DNA of 64,000 nucleotides from Paenibacillus paeoniae (lineage in GTDB: Bacteria > Bacillota > Bacilli > Paenibacillales > Paenibacillaceae). Below are positions 52,201 through 60,475 of the stretch, piece after piece. The stretch spans positions 413,321 to 477,320 of the forward strand of contig NZ_QUBQ01000003.1 of NCBI RefSeq assembly GCF_003388735.1, written 5' to 3'. Position 1 is the stretch's first letter. Every line of letters starts with the position of its first letter. The notes beneath the pieces were generated by a model. It did not search any database and was not told the DNA's origin. It was given only the letters and a program-made list of their open reading frames with translations. A program made the translations under genes and the position numbers.

Positions 52201-54309
52201 TTGAGCTTTCTACGACAGGCCTTTAAGAATACTCGCTTGACCTTCCTGGTATTACTAGCTTTCTGTTTACTGCTAACCTCTTGTGATGGAGACTCTACAC
52301 CGGTAGAGACGCAAACCGATTCGAACGAGGCTGTGTTCAACTACGAAGAAACCCGGAAAGTTGCAAGGGAGAAGGCTGAACTTCTCACGAAAGCATACGA
52401 CACGAACAGTGTGCAGTACGCCATTATCGATCAAGGCAATATCGTCGTATCCGGCCAACTTGGGAAGAATGATGAGCAGGGACAGAAGCCGCTCACGAAA
52501 GACACGATGTATGGGATCGGCTCGGTAAGCAAAATATTCACCACGGTTGCCGTCATGCAGTTGGTCGACCTAGGAGAAATCGATCTCGATACGCCAGTCG
52601 TCCACTATATTCCCGAGTTTACGATGAAGGATGAGCGCTATAAGCAGATTACGCCGCGTATGTTGTTAAATCACTCTTCCGGTTTGAACGGAACGTCGGG
52701 GGGAAATATCTTTCTATTCGAAGATAACGATACTTACGCCCACGACACACTGCTGACGCAATTGGCCGGACAGACCTTGAAGGCGGACCCAGGCGCATTT
52801 TCGGTATACTGCAATGACGGATTTACATTGGCCGAGATTCTGGTCGAGCATGTCAGCGGCATGGACTTTACCTCTTATATCCATCGATATATTACGGAGC
52901 CTCTAGGTATGGCCAATACAGTGACGCCGCTCGACTCTCCGAACACGGCCGAGATGGCGGGACTCTATTATCCTGGCTATACAGGACAACTTCCTAACGA
53001 AACGACCAACGTAATCGGATCTGGGGGCATCTATTCTACTGCGGAGGACTTGGTTCGATTCTCGCAACTATTTACAGGGGGAGCAGATCAATTATTATCC
53101 GGCCAATCAGCCGCGGCTATGATCCAGAACGAATACAAGACGCCTTTGTGGCCTGATGATGCGGATAACTCAATGGAATATGGTCTCGGCTGGGACAGTG
53201 TTAATCTGTATCCCTTCGGCGAATATGGGATGAAGGCGCTGGCCAAAGGCGGGGCCACGGTTCTCTATCAAGCGGCGCTCGTTGTGCTTCCCGAGCAGGA
53301 TATAGCGGCAGCTGTCGTCACTTCTGGTGGATCCGGCGCATACAACCAGCTTCTGGCGAACGAGATTCTGCTTCAGGCGCTGAAGGAGAAAGGGATAATT
53401 GCCGAGTTCAAGACTGAGAAGTCGTATGGCGTGCCGGTAAAGGCTGATATGCCGAAGTCCATGCTCCAGTATTCTGGGATCTATGGCTCGTCTAATGCAA
53501 CGATGAAAATTCATATTATGGAAGGCGGTAACATGTCAGTCACTTCGGAGCAGACCAATAATCACTCCCAGAGTTATAAATATTCGGAGGACGGCACGTT
53601 CCGGAGTGCGGACGGAAAAGTGATGACCAGCTTCGTAACGGAAGAGAACGGCCGCACCTATTTCCGGGTTAGCTTATATTCTTCGTTGCCGGGTTTTGGG
53701 CAGACAGCCCATTCTATGTACTCTGCCGAGAAGCTTCAGCCCCAAGCTCTTCCGTCAGGGATAATAGAGGCATGGAATAGGCGCGATGGCAAAAAATATT
53801 ATTTGCTGAATGAGAAGTACACGTCGGTCGTTTATTTGGTCATGCCGCCTTATCAATTGAATGTGTCCAAGCAATTGCCGGGGTACGTTTTGGATAAACG
53901 TATAACAGGCCCCCATACGGCAATCTCCGAATTGCAAATTCCGGGAGCGGATGGACGGGATCTCTCAGGTTTAACTTTCTTTACGGAGGAAGGCGTTGAG
54001 TACCTGGAACAACGTGGAATGATCTTAGTGAGCGAGGATAACGTAAAGTCCCTGAATGTCGCTGAGAAGTCAGTCGTTACCATTCCATCGAGCGGATATG
54101 CCGAGTGGTATACGATAAGCGACAAAGACAAGGGCAATACCGTTAAGGTGAGTATGTCCTCGAATGCCTCCTTCGCGGTTTATGATGCGAATGGAAAATG
54201 CGTCTACTTCAGCATTATCGAGGACAAGGATCAGGTTACGTTGCCCGCGGGAGGATCCATTGTTTTTGTCGGAGATGCCGGTGCACAGTTCGAGATTTCA
54301 GCTCAGTAA
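52201..54309 (+). CDS. Penicillin-binding-like lipoprotein hydrolase, copy B
   Basis: The protein has 702 residues and is a close paralogue of the gene at 48.5 kb. It starts with TTG where copy A has ATG, after AAGGGGGGA. Lipobox LTSC (Cys28), S108-V-S-K111 and Y203-C-N205 (Cys instead of Ser in the YxN motif, still acceptable for the family), with AKGGA in the third-motif region. The upstream 140 bp also matches copy A. The final ~250 residues are nearly identical, suggesting gene conversion or recent duplication. A TAATCCAAT/ATTGGATTA inverted repeat begins 3 bp after the stop. Confidence 0.9.
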   Translation: MSFLRQAFKNTRLTFLVLLAFCLLLTSCDGDSTPVETQTDSNEAVFNYEETRKVAREKAELLTKAYDTNSVQYAIIDQGNIVVSGQLGKNDEQGQKPLTKDTMYGIGSVSKIFTTVAVMQLVDLGEIDLDTPVVHYIPEFTMKDERYKQITPRMLLNHSSGLNGTSGGNIFLFEDNDTYAHDTLLTQLAGQTLKADPGAFSVYCNDGFTLAEILVEHVSGMDFTSYIHRYITEPLGMANTVTPLDSPNTAEMAGLYYPGYTGQLPNETTNVIGSGGIYSTAEDLVRFSQLFTGGADQLLSGQSAAAMIQNEYKTPLWPDDADNSMEYGLGWDSVNLYPFGEYGMKALAKGGATVLYQAALVVLPEQDIAAAVVTSGGSGAYNQLLANEILLQALKEKGIIAEFKTEKSYGVPVKADMPKSMLQYSGIYGSSNATMKIHIMEGGNMSVTSEQTNNHSQSYKYSEDGTFRSADGKVMTSFVTEENGRTYFRVSLYSSLPGFGQTAHSMYSAEKLQPQALPSGIIEAWNRRDGKKYYLLNEKYTSVVYLVMPPYQLNVSKQLPGYVLDKRITGPHTAISELQIPGADGRDLSGLTFFTEEGVEYLEQRGMILVSEDNVKSLNVAEKSVVTIPSSGYAEWYTISDKDKGNTVKVSMSSNASFAVYDANGKCVYFSIIEDKDQVTLPAGGSIVFVGDAGAQFEISAQ

Positions 54310-54321
54310 CTAATCCAATGG

Positions 54322-54482
54322 CTGGCGCGATTGGATTAACTAGGAGTAGAATCAATTGCGGTGGGGGACGAGGAGAAGGTGTAAGGCCGCGTCGGACGCG
54401 GGTTTGGGGGCTGTGACAGGTTAGGAGTAATTGACCTGTTGCGGCCCTCTTTTTGCGTTTTCATTCAACAACTTGCAAATAA
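54322..54482 (+). repeat. Rhodanese-tail copy 4 with GGTGTAAGGCC block
   Basis: GGCTGGCGCGATTGGATTAAC keeps the G-W-R-D-W-I-N reading of the tail. It continues as GGTGTAAGGCCGCGTCGGACGCGGGTTTGG and the hairpin described separately, then TCATTCAACAACTTGC. It matches 31477-31591 (minus strand) and 61407-61562. Its left end is inside the perfect 9-bp inverted repeat TAATCCAAT/ATTGGATTA (54311-54338). Confidence 0.75.
54409..54456 (+). terminator. Conserved GACAGG hairpin with U-run
   Basis: GGCTGTGACAGGTTA (54409-54423) pairs along its full length, with several G-U pairs, to TGACCTGTTGCGGCC (54432-54446), followed by CTCTTTTT. The homologous hairpin at 61484-61521 keeps pairing with different bases, showing selection for the RNA structure. 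Confidence 0.75.
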
Positions 54483-54867
54483 AAAGTTGGAGAAAGCAGC
54501 TGTAAGAAGCCCAAAGCCAGCCACTGCCCGGCAGCCGGAACAGATTGTCGATGAACGCACAATGGTTTCGCTTTGTGTCTCACAAAGAACAAAACATTGA
54601 GCCAACCGCAGTCCAAAGTAGCGAGGACGAAAGCCATGCGGAGCGGTAAGGTTCCAGCAGTCCAGACGATAATAATTATTATCAATAATGTGAGAACAGA
54701 CATTTTGTTATCTTACCCTTAAAACTCCATACAACACATGCTCATCGCATATTTTAGCCAATAGAACTTCCTACATGGAATAGACAGGTATGTCCATGAT
54801 AGATAAAATATAACCTAGACACTATAACATATTAATTCGATGTTACTTAAATAAAAGGGGTTTACTT
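54483..54867. other. Intergenic region with an orphan Fur-like palindrome
   Basis: GATAATAATTATTATC (54668-54683) is a perfect 16-bp palindrome resembling a Fur or related metalloregulator site. A minus-strand frame beginning at 54703 (MSVLTLLIIIIIVWTAG...) runs through it but has weak support. The DbpA gene promoter region follows. Confidence 0.4.
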
Positions 54868-56316
54868 ATGAGTGAGCAAGGATTTAAAGACTATAGGTTA
54901 GGCGAGGAAATTACCCGTTCTTTAGACAGTTTGGGATATCATCAACCAACGGAAGTTCAACGCAAGGTGATTCCCTTCGCGCTTGAGAGAAAGGATATGA
55001 CCGTTAAGTCCCATACGGGAAGCGGGAAGACCGCAGCTTATGGTATTCCAATCTGCGAACTGCTGGAATGGCAAGAAAACCGGCCTCAGGCCCTGATCTT
55101 AACGCCAACTCGCGAACTTGCCGATCAGGTTACGCAGGATATCATGAATATCGGCACATATAAACGGATAAAGGCAACCGCTATTTATGGAAAGCAGCCT
55201 TTCTACAGGCAGAAGGTGCAGCTGCAGCAGAGGAATCACGTCATCGTAGGCACGCCGGGGCGGCTAATCGATCATATTGAGAAGCAGACCATTGATTTGG
55301 AACAAATCAAGTTTCTTGTGATCGATGAAGCCGATGAGATGCTGAATATGGGTTTCATTGAGCATGTGGAGAAGATTATCCGCGAGCTGCCCCAGAATCG
55401 AATGACCATGCTTTTTTCGGCGACGCTGCCCAAGGACGTGGAGCATTTATGCCGCAAATATATGAATCATCCATTGAACATAGAGGTGCAGACCGAGGCA
55501 AGAACGACAAGCCAAATCGAGCATTACATTTATTCGGTCAGGGACGAGAACAAGCTTAATTTGCTGCGTGATGTCACCATCGTCGAGAATCCGGATAGCT
55601 GCATTATCTTTTGCCGGACACAGCTTAGGGTTGAAGTCGTATTTAAAGAATTGGAAAAGAGCGGATACCCCTGCGGCAGAATCCATGGGGGAATGGAGCA
55701 GGATGATCGCACAGAGATGATGAACGCGTTCAAACAAGGAGAGTTCCGCTATCTGATTGCGACGGATGTCGCTGCGAGAGGGATCGATATCGAGAACATC
55801 AGCCATGTCATCAACTATGATTTTCCGCAAGAGAACGAAAGCTATGTTCATCGAATCGGTCGTACGGGAAGAGCCGGAAAGTCGGGGACAGCGATCTCCT
55901 TCGCCACGCCGTCCGAAGACAAGTTCGTTGCCAATGTCCAGCAATATATAGGGTTCGAGATTCCTAAGAGTAACCCGCCATCCAAAGAAGTCCTCGCACG
56001 TACCAGTGCTGCTTTTGAAGAGAAGCTAAGGATTCAGGGAACGGTCAAGAAGGACCGAAGCTCCCGTAGGAATCAGGAGATCCTGAAGCTATACTTCAAC
56101 GGGGGGAAGAAAAAGAAGATCAGAGCAGTAGACTTCGTTGGCACGATTGCTAAGATTGACGGGGTATCGGCGGGTGACATAGGGATTATTACGATAGAGG
56201 ATAACGCCTCCTACGTGGATATCCTCAATGGCAAAGGACACCTCGTTCTTAATATAATGAAAAATACAACGATTAAAGGTAAGCTGCTGAAAGTACATCA
56301 GGCAAACCGAAAATAA
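54868..56316 (+). CDS. dbpA: DEAD-box RNA helicase DbpA/YxiN
   Basis: The protein has 482 residues and starts after AAAAGGGG. Q-motif region [13 protein letters not shown], motif I SHTGSGKT, Ia [49 protein letters not shown]. The C-terminal ~75 residues ([36 protein letters not shown]) are the RRM that docks on hairpin 92 of 23S rRNA in DbpA/YxiN. The enzyme remodels 23S rRNA in 50S assembly. Single gene with its own terminator. Confidence 0.95.
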   Translation: MSEQGFKDYRLGEEITRSLDSLGYHQPTEVQRKVIPFALERKDMTVKSHTGSGKTAAYGIPICELLEWQENRPQALILTPTRELADQVTQDIMNIGTYKRIKATAIYGKQPFYRQKVQLQQRNHVIVGTPGRLIDHIEKQTIDLEQIKFLVIDEADEMLNMGFIEHVEKIIRELPQNRMTMLFSATLPKDVEHLCRKYMNHPLNIEVQTEARTTSQIEHYIYSVRDENKLNLLRDVTIVENPDSCIIFCRTQLRVEVVFKELEKSGYPCGRIHGGMEQDDRTEMMNAFKQGEFRYLIATDVAARGIDIENISHVINYDFPQENESYVHRIGRTGRAGKSGTAISFATPSEDKFVANVQQYIGFEIPKSNPPSKEVLARTSAAFEEKLRIQGTVKKDRSSRRNQEILKLYFNGGKKKKIRAVDFVGTIAKIDGVSAGDIGIITIEDNASYVDILNGKGHLVLNIMKNTTIKGKLLKVHQANRK

Positions 56317-56353
56317 TAATGACAGTATCCATTCATTTAATAGCTAACGAAAA

Positions 56354-56398
56354 AATGCCTCTAATCCACGTTTGTTCAGTGGTTTAGGGGCATTCTCA
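56354..56398 (+). terminator. Terminator of dbpA
   Basis: AATGCCTCTAATCCAC (56354-56369) pairs with GTGGTTTAGGGGCATT (56379-56394) with few mismatches. Confidence 0.8.
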
Positions 56399-56399
56399 T

Positions 56400-56754
56400 A
56401 TACGTGTCGAGATAGAATGATGGGTTAGTTACTTAGTCATTCGATGATAGAGCATGCTGCGGCTGCTCTTTTTATATTTTTGCAAATAGACTCGCTTAAG
56501 CTGGCCTTCAGTTTGATTTAGATCTTTCCAAAATAATGCCATTGACTTCAAACAAAAACCGCGCTAAATTATATTCAATTAATCCAATTTGTTAACTTGG
56601 TTTTGTGATTCGTCTGTAGCTGCTGCCGCGGCAAGGAAGTTATGCTTTAGGGGCAGCTCGTTATGTACAAAGGGGGAGTAGGGTTCATTTTTTATAGTCA
56701 GCCTGTTTCAGTCATTATAAAAAAAATTATGAATCCCCTTAGGAGGTACAAACC
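56400..56754 (+). promoter_or_regulatory. Leader of the ECF transporter operon with hairpins
   Basis: A 350-bp region without a gene. AGCTGC...GCAGCT brackets 56619-56659. A second hairpin pairs GGGTTCAT (56687-56694) with ATGAATCCC (56730-56738), one bulge, ending just 2 bases before the ribosome site TTAGGAGG. Refolding of this hairpin could expose or hide that site. No known riboswitch consensus was matched by eye. Confidence 0.4.
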
Positions 56755-57336
56755 ATGAATCAGAGAACCTTGGTTCTAACACTCGGTGCGTTGGCGATTG
56801 CCATTAATGTAATTGCAGGTACCGTAGTCAGCAATTTGAAAATTCCGTTTCTTTTCCTCGATACGGTAGGCACGATCTTTATCGCCATGGTCTTCGGACC
56901 GTTCTGGGGCGCGCTTGTGGGATTGTTAACCAATCTTGTCCTTGGTGTTACTTCCGGCTATACAGCTATTCCATTTGCACTTGTCAATGTGATCGTAGGT
57001 CTTGTCGTTGGATATATGGTTCGTAAAAAGGGGTTTCGCTTTTCTACGTCTTTAATTTCGGGTATTCTTCTCGGTATACTATGCCCTGCTGTTGGCTCTG
57101 TTATTGCCATCGGATTGTTCGGCGGCCTGACAGGCAGCGTTCAAGATGTTGCAGTACTGTGGCTTAAGCAAGCTGGCACGAGCTTGTTCGCAGCAACCTT
57201 CCTGCCCCGTCTTGGCGAAAATCTGATTGATAAAATTTTGTCTGTCCTGCTTGTTTATTATGTTGTAAAAAACCTGCCGCAATCCCTGATTAAACGCCCT
57301 TCGGTGAAGAAAAGAGATTCCTATGAAAAGAGGTAA
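56755..57336 (+). CDS. ECF transporter S component, CD3073-like
   Basis: The protein has 193 residues and starts after AGGAGG. Five or six hydrophobic segments with ECF-S features: LDTVGTIFIAMVFGPFWGAL VGLL, TAIPFALVNVIVGLVVGYMV near the N-terminal half. The genes that follow are a TudS-like desulfidase and the A, A' and T components. This order matches the CD3073/CD3072 type loci known from Clostridioides. S components bind the substrate and topple in the membrane during import. The substrate is unknown; the desulfidase suggests a thio-modified nucleobase or similar sulfur compound. Confidence 0.85.
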   Translation: MNQRTLVLTLGALAIAINVIAGTVVSNLKIPFLFLDTVGTIFIAMVFGPFWGALVGLLTNLVLGVTSGYTAIPFALVNVIVGLVVGYMVRKKGFRFSTSLISGILLGILCPAVGSVIAIGLFGGLTGSVQDVAVLWLKQAGTSLFAATFLPRLGENLIDKILSVLLVYYVVKNLPQSLIKRPSVKKRDSYEKR

Positions 57337-57883
57337 AACGATTATCGTCGCCTCGCACTGTGTCATTAATCAAAATGCAGTCGTAGGCGGCGAAGCTCGC
57401 AGTCCAGGCGTCATGAAAGCGGCAGTCGACTGGACGCATGAGCAGGGATACGGCATGTTTCAATTGCCTTGTCCCGAATTTACCTTTCTCGGTCCTGAGC
57501 GGCCTCCAATGACGGTGGAAGAGTATGATACACCGGAGTTCCGTGCGCATAACCGCAAAATTTTGCAGCCGGTCGTGGAGCAGCTAAAGACGTATCAGGA
57601 TTACGGATATACGATTGCGGGAGGTCTCGGCATCTCCGGCAGCCCTTCCTGCGATCCCGGAAAAGGCGTTTATATGAGGGACTTTCTGGAGCTAGCAGCG
57701 GAATGGGGCGTGGAGATTGATTTCTTCTGGCAAATTCCGAATACGGCAGATGGCATCTTTGACCCGAATTCGCCAAGCAGTGTATTTGGTCCGGTAGGAG
57801 TAAAAACTGGTGCCAAGCAAGGCCGCGAGGAGGCTTCTGCCGTTGCCAATGCTGCAAGCAGCAAGGAGGATCATCCATCATGA
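57323..57883 (+). CDS. TudS-related putative desulfidase (CD3072-like)
   Basis: The protein has 186 residues. It overlaps the S component by 14 bp and the next gene by 4 bp (ATGA). Conserved Cys residues lie at SHCVINQN (Cys14), LPCPEF (Cys50) and SGSPSCDPG (~Cys113), the three-cysteine pattern for the [4Fe-4S] cluster of the DUF523/2-thiouracil desulfurase relatives. TudS enzymes remove sulfur from thiouracil using the cluster. Here the enzyme would process the imported substrate in the cytoplasm. The function is inferred from family resemblance and context. Confidence 0.8.
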   Translation: MKRGKTIIVASHCVINQNAVVGGEARSPGVMKAAVDWTHEQGYGMFQLPCPEFTFLGPERPPMTVEEYDTPEFRAHNRKILQPVVEQLKTYQDYGYTIAGGLGISGSPSCDPGKGVYMRDFLELAAEWGVEIDFFWQIPNTADGIFDPNSPSSVFGPVGVKTGAKQGREEASAVANAASSKEDHPS

Positions 57884-58722
57884 TCGATATCCGCGACACA
57901 ACCTTCTATTATAATATGCCACAAGATGATGAAGAGGATGCCGGCCGCAAGCCGGCATTATCTCATATCTCGTTGACTATTGCTGCGGGAGAGTTCGTTG
58001 CGTTCCTGGGGCGCAATGGCTCAGGCAAATCCTCGTTATCCAGATTGTTGAACGGTATTGAACTGCCTACCGAGGGGACTGTCAGTGTCGAAGGACATGT
58101 TACATCGGACAAAGCTGCACTTTCGGCGGTTAGACGGATTGTACAGATTGTTTTCCAGAACCCGGAGAATCAGCAGGTCGGCATTACAGTCGGTGAAGAT
58201 ATTGCGTTTGGCCTGTCCAATATCGGCTGGCCACAGCATGATATTGCAAACCGGGTAGCGTGGGCGATCAACCTGGTTGGACTGGACGCCGATGAAGATC
58301 GTCCGGTGTCGAACCTCTCCGGGGGCGAGAAACAGAAGCTCGCTCTTGCAGCTGTGCTTGCCCTTGCTCCACGCTGCCTCATTCTTGATGAGGCGACCTC
58401 GATGCTGGACCCGGTAGCCAGACGCCAGTTTGTAGCCACCTTGCATGAAGTACGGAAGCAGTACCCTTTTACATTAATTTATATTACCCATCATCTTGAA
58501 GAGGTGACGGATGCGGACCGCTGGTTACTGTTCCGGGCTGGCAAAGTTGTAGCCTCCGGAACTCCGAATGTACTCGCGCAGGATACGCGGCTATTGGAGG
58601 ATTGCGGATTGGAGCTTCCTTACTACTGGAAGCTTGCCGGACTGCTTCGGGAGAGCGGGATTTCTGTGCCGTCTGATATGAATGAATTGGAATTGAGGGA
58701 GCTGTTATGCAAATCAAGCTAG
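57880..58722 (+). CDS. ECF transporter ATPase, EcfA type
   Basis: The protein has 280 residues. Walker A GRNGSGKS, Q-loop VFQNPENQQVG (typical ECF/CbiO FQNPE), signature LSGGEKQKLALAA, Walker B LILDEATSMLDP, H-loop ITHHLEEV. The family normally has DEPT; here it is DEATS, as in EcfA1. It overlaps both neighbours, by 4 bp with the desulfidase and 16 bp with the second ATPase gene, so stoichiometric production is likely. Confidence 0.94.
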   Translation: MIDIRDTTFYYNMPQDDEEDAGRKPALSHISLTIAAGEFVAFLGRNGSGKSSLSRLLNGIELPTEGTVSVEGHVTSDKAALSAVRRIVQIVFQNPENQQVGITVGEDIAFGLSNIGWPQHDIANRVAWAINLVGLDADEDRPVSNLSGGEKQKLALAAVLALAPRCLILDEATSMLDPVARRQFVATLHEVRKQYPFTLIYITHHLEEVTDADRWLLFRAGKVVASGTPNVLAQDTRLLEDCGLELPYYWKLAGLLRESGISVPSDMNELELRELLCKSS

Positions 58723-59585
58723 ATCGCGTATCCTTCACCTACAGCAAACGAAAACGGAATACACCGTCGGGGCCGGATGTGCTGAAACAGCTCGATTTGA
58801 CCGTTGAAAGTGGCGAGATGCTGGCGATAGCCGGGAAGTCGGGCTCGGGCAAGTCAACCTTTCTTCAACTTCTGAAGGGTTTTCTTGCTCCATCGGATGG
58901 AGCCGTCCTGCTGGATGATGTGAATCCCCGTGGAGTCCGGAGACCAGAGTTGTTTGATAAGGTCGGATTTATATTTCAATATCCGGAGCATCAGCTTTTC
59001 TCAACAACCGTATTTGACGATATTGCCTTCGGACTGCAAAGTGCCGGGCTATCGGACGAAGAGAAGGAAGCTAGAGTGCGGCAGGCGATGGCGGCGGTAC
59101 AATTGGATTATGAAGCGTTCAAGGACTGCAGCCCGTTCGAGCTGAGCGGAGGGGAAAAGCGCCGCGTGGCTATTGCTGGTGTCGTCGTTCTGGAGCCGGA
59201 GGTACTGATTCTGGATGAGCCGACTGCAGGTTTGGACCTGCAATCTCGGAGGGCGCTCTTTGACTTGCTTCATACGATGAACCAAGAGCGGGGTATTACC
59301 GTCATGTGGGTGAGCCACCAATTGGAGGAGATACTGGAGCATGCCACCCGTCTGATTGCACTGAAAGAGGGAGCTTTTCTGGCAGACGGACATCCTCACA
59401 TACTGCTGTCCGATCGGGGGCTGCTGAATACATTTGGCTGGGAGGAGCCGCCAGCACTAGTCGTATCTCGTTTACTTGGTGAGTTGGGGGCCGTTGATGA
59501 AGGTAGATATACAGCTGCATTGACACCGCATGGGGCCTCGGAGGCTATTATAAAGCTGCTGGGCAAACCGCGCGTCACAGTATAA
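58707..59585 (+). CDS. ECF transporter ATPase, EcfA' type
   Basis: The protein has 292 residues. Walker A GKSGSGKST, Q-loop IFQYPEHQLFSTTVFDDIAF (FQYPEHQLF is the EcfA2 hallmark), signature LSGGEKRRVAIAG, Walker B LILDEPTAGLD, H-loop VSHQLEE. It pairs with the preceding ATPase as the heterodimeric motor of a group II ECF importer. It starts inside the end of the previous gene. Confidence 0.94.
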   Translation: MQIKLDRVSFTYSKRKRNTPSGPDVLKQLDLTVESGEMLAIAGKSGSGKSTFLQLLKGFLAPSDGAVLLDDVNPRGVRRPELFDKVGFIFQYPEHQLFSTTVFDDIAFGLQSAGLSDEEKEARVRQAMAAVQLDYEAFKDCSPFELSGGEKRRVAIAGVVVLEPEVLILDEPTAGLDLQSRRALFDLLHTMNQERGITVMWVSHQLEEILEHATRLIALKEGAFLADGHPHILLSDRGLLNTFGWEEPPALVVSRLLGELGAVDEGRYTAALTPHGASEAIIKLLGKPRVTV

Positions 59586-59604
59586 TGTAAATGAGGGAAT
59601 GGAT

Positions 59605-60396
59605 ATGGCCGGAGCAAGCTTTTTACTGTATCAAAAACGCGATTCTTTGCTGGAGCGCTGGGATCCACGGATGAAAATCGTGGCTGTTCTGTTGTTCGGG
59701 GCTGCGCTTTTACTGACTCATAGTTTAGGACTGAAGACGGTCCAATTGCTGCTGTTGATTGTGCTGTGGGGTATGGCCAAGCTGTCTTGGCGGGTGCTGG
59801 TATTCACTTTGCTGTCGTTGTCCCTCTTCTTCGCCTCCACTATGATCTACCAGTCTGTACTTACAGCAGTTCCTGGGGAAAGTATGATCACATGGGGTTG
59901 GCTCAGTTTCTCGTCACAGGGCGTGATCCGGGGCATTATGATGTGCGAACAGATTGCAGGCATCGTGCTGCTGCTCGCACTGCTAGTAAGAACGACCTCA
60001 CCAATTATACTGGCAGAAGGACTGGAGATGCTGCTCAAGCCGCTCAAAAAGTGGCGCTTGCCTGTCCATGAAGCAGTCATGATGTTCTCGATAGCCTTGC
60101 GCTTCCTCCCGATTCTGATTGAGGAGTTTGATAAAATCCGCAAAGCCCAGCTTGCGCGTGGGGGCGGTTTTCATCGCAAGGGCGTATCGACGCGTTTTCG
60201 CGGTGTATTGCCGATGCTGATGCCTTTGTTCGTCATGTCGATCATCCGGGCGAAGGATCTGGCTGTAGCGATGGAATCTCGCTGTTATCAGGGGGATGAG
60301 GGGCGGACGCCAATTCGGGTATATCGGCTTCGTGTTAGCGATTATGCGGTGTTCAGCTTCTCTATTGTGAATTTGGCGGCGATATTCGTCTGGTAG
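59605..60396 (+). CDS. ECF transporter T component (EcfT)
   Basis: The start at 59605 is 7 bases after GAGGG; an ATG 6 bp upstream is adjacent to the site. The protein has 263 residues: several membrane segments, then coupling helices with the conserved Ala-Arg-Gly motif in RKAQLARGGGF and a second set in MESRCYQGDEGRTP. These helices contact the two ATPases. The T component connects the ATPases with the S component. Confidence 0.93.
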   Translation: MAGASFLLYQKRDSLLERWDPRMKIVAVLLFGAALLLTHSLGLKTVQLLLLIVLWGMAKLSWRVLVFTLLSLSLFFASTMIYQSVLTAVPGESMITWGWLSFSSQGVIRGIMMCEQIAGIVLLLALLVRTTSPIILAEGLEMLLKPLKKWRLPVHEAVMMFSIALRFLPILIEEFDKIRKAQLARGGGFHRKGVSTRFRGVLPMLMPLFVMSIIRAKDLAVAMESRCYQGDEGRTPIRVYRLRVSDYAVFSFSIVNLAAIFVW

Positions 60397-60475
60397 TCGG
60401 GTACTTGAAACAGCAGAACCTCGCAATAGCATTAGGCATATGCTGAATGATGTTGATTGGAGAGGATGTTTTTGC

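Noticed and set aside
46288..54482. Integron cassette array with attC sites
   Set aside because: No integron integrase gene and no paired RYYYAAC/GTTRRRY motifs were found in the repeat copies; the copies are homologous to a rhodanese 3' end instead.
54461..54703. 80-codon minus-strand frame with an Ile-rich start
   Set aside because: It runs through the repeat tail and a palindrome, lacks a good ribosome site, and has no family pattern.
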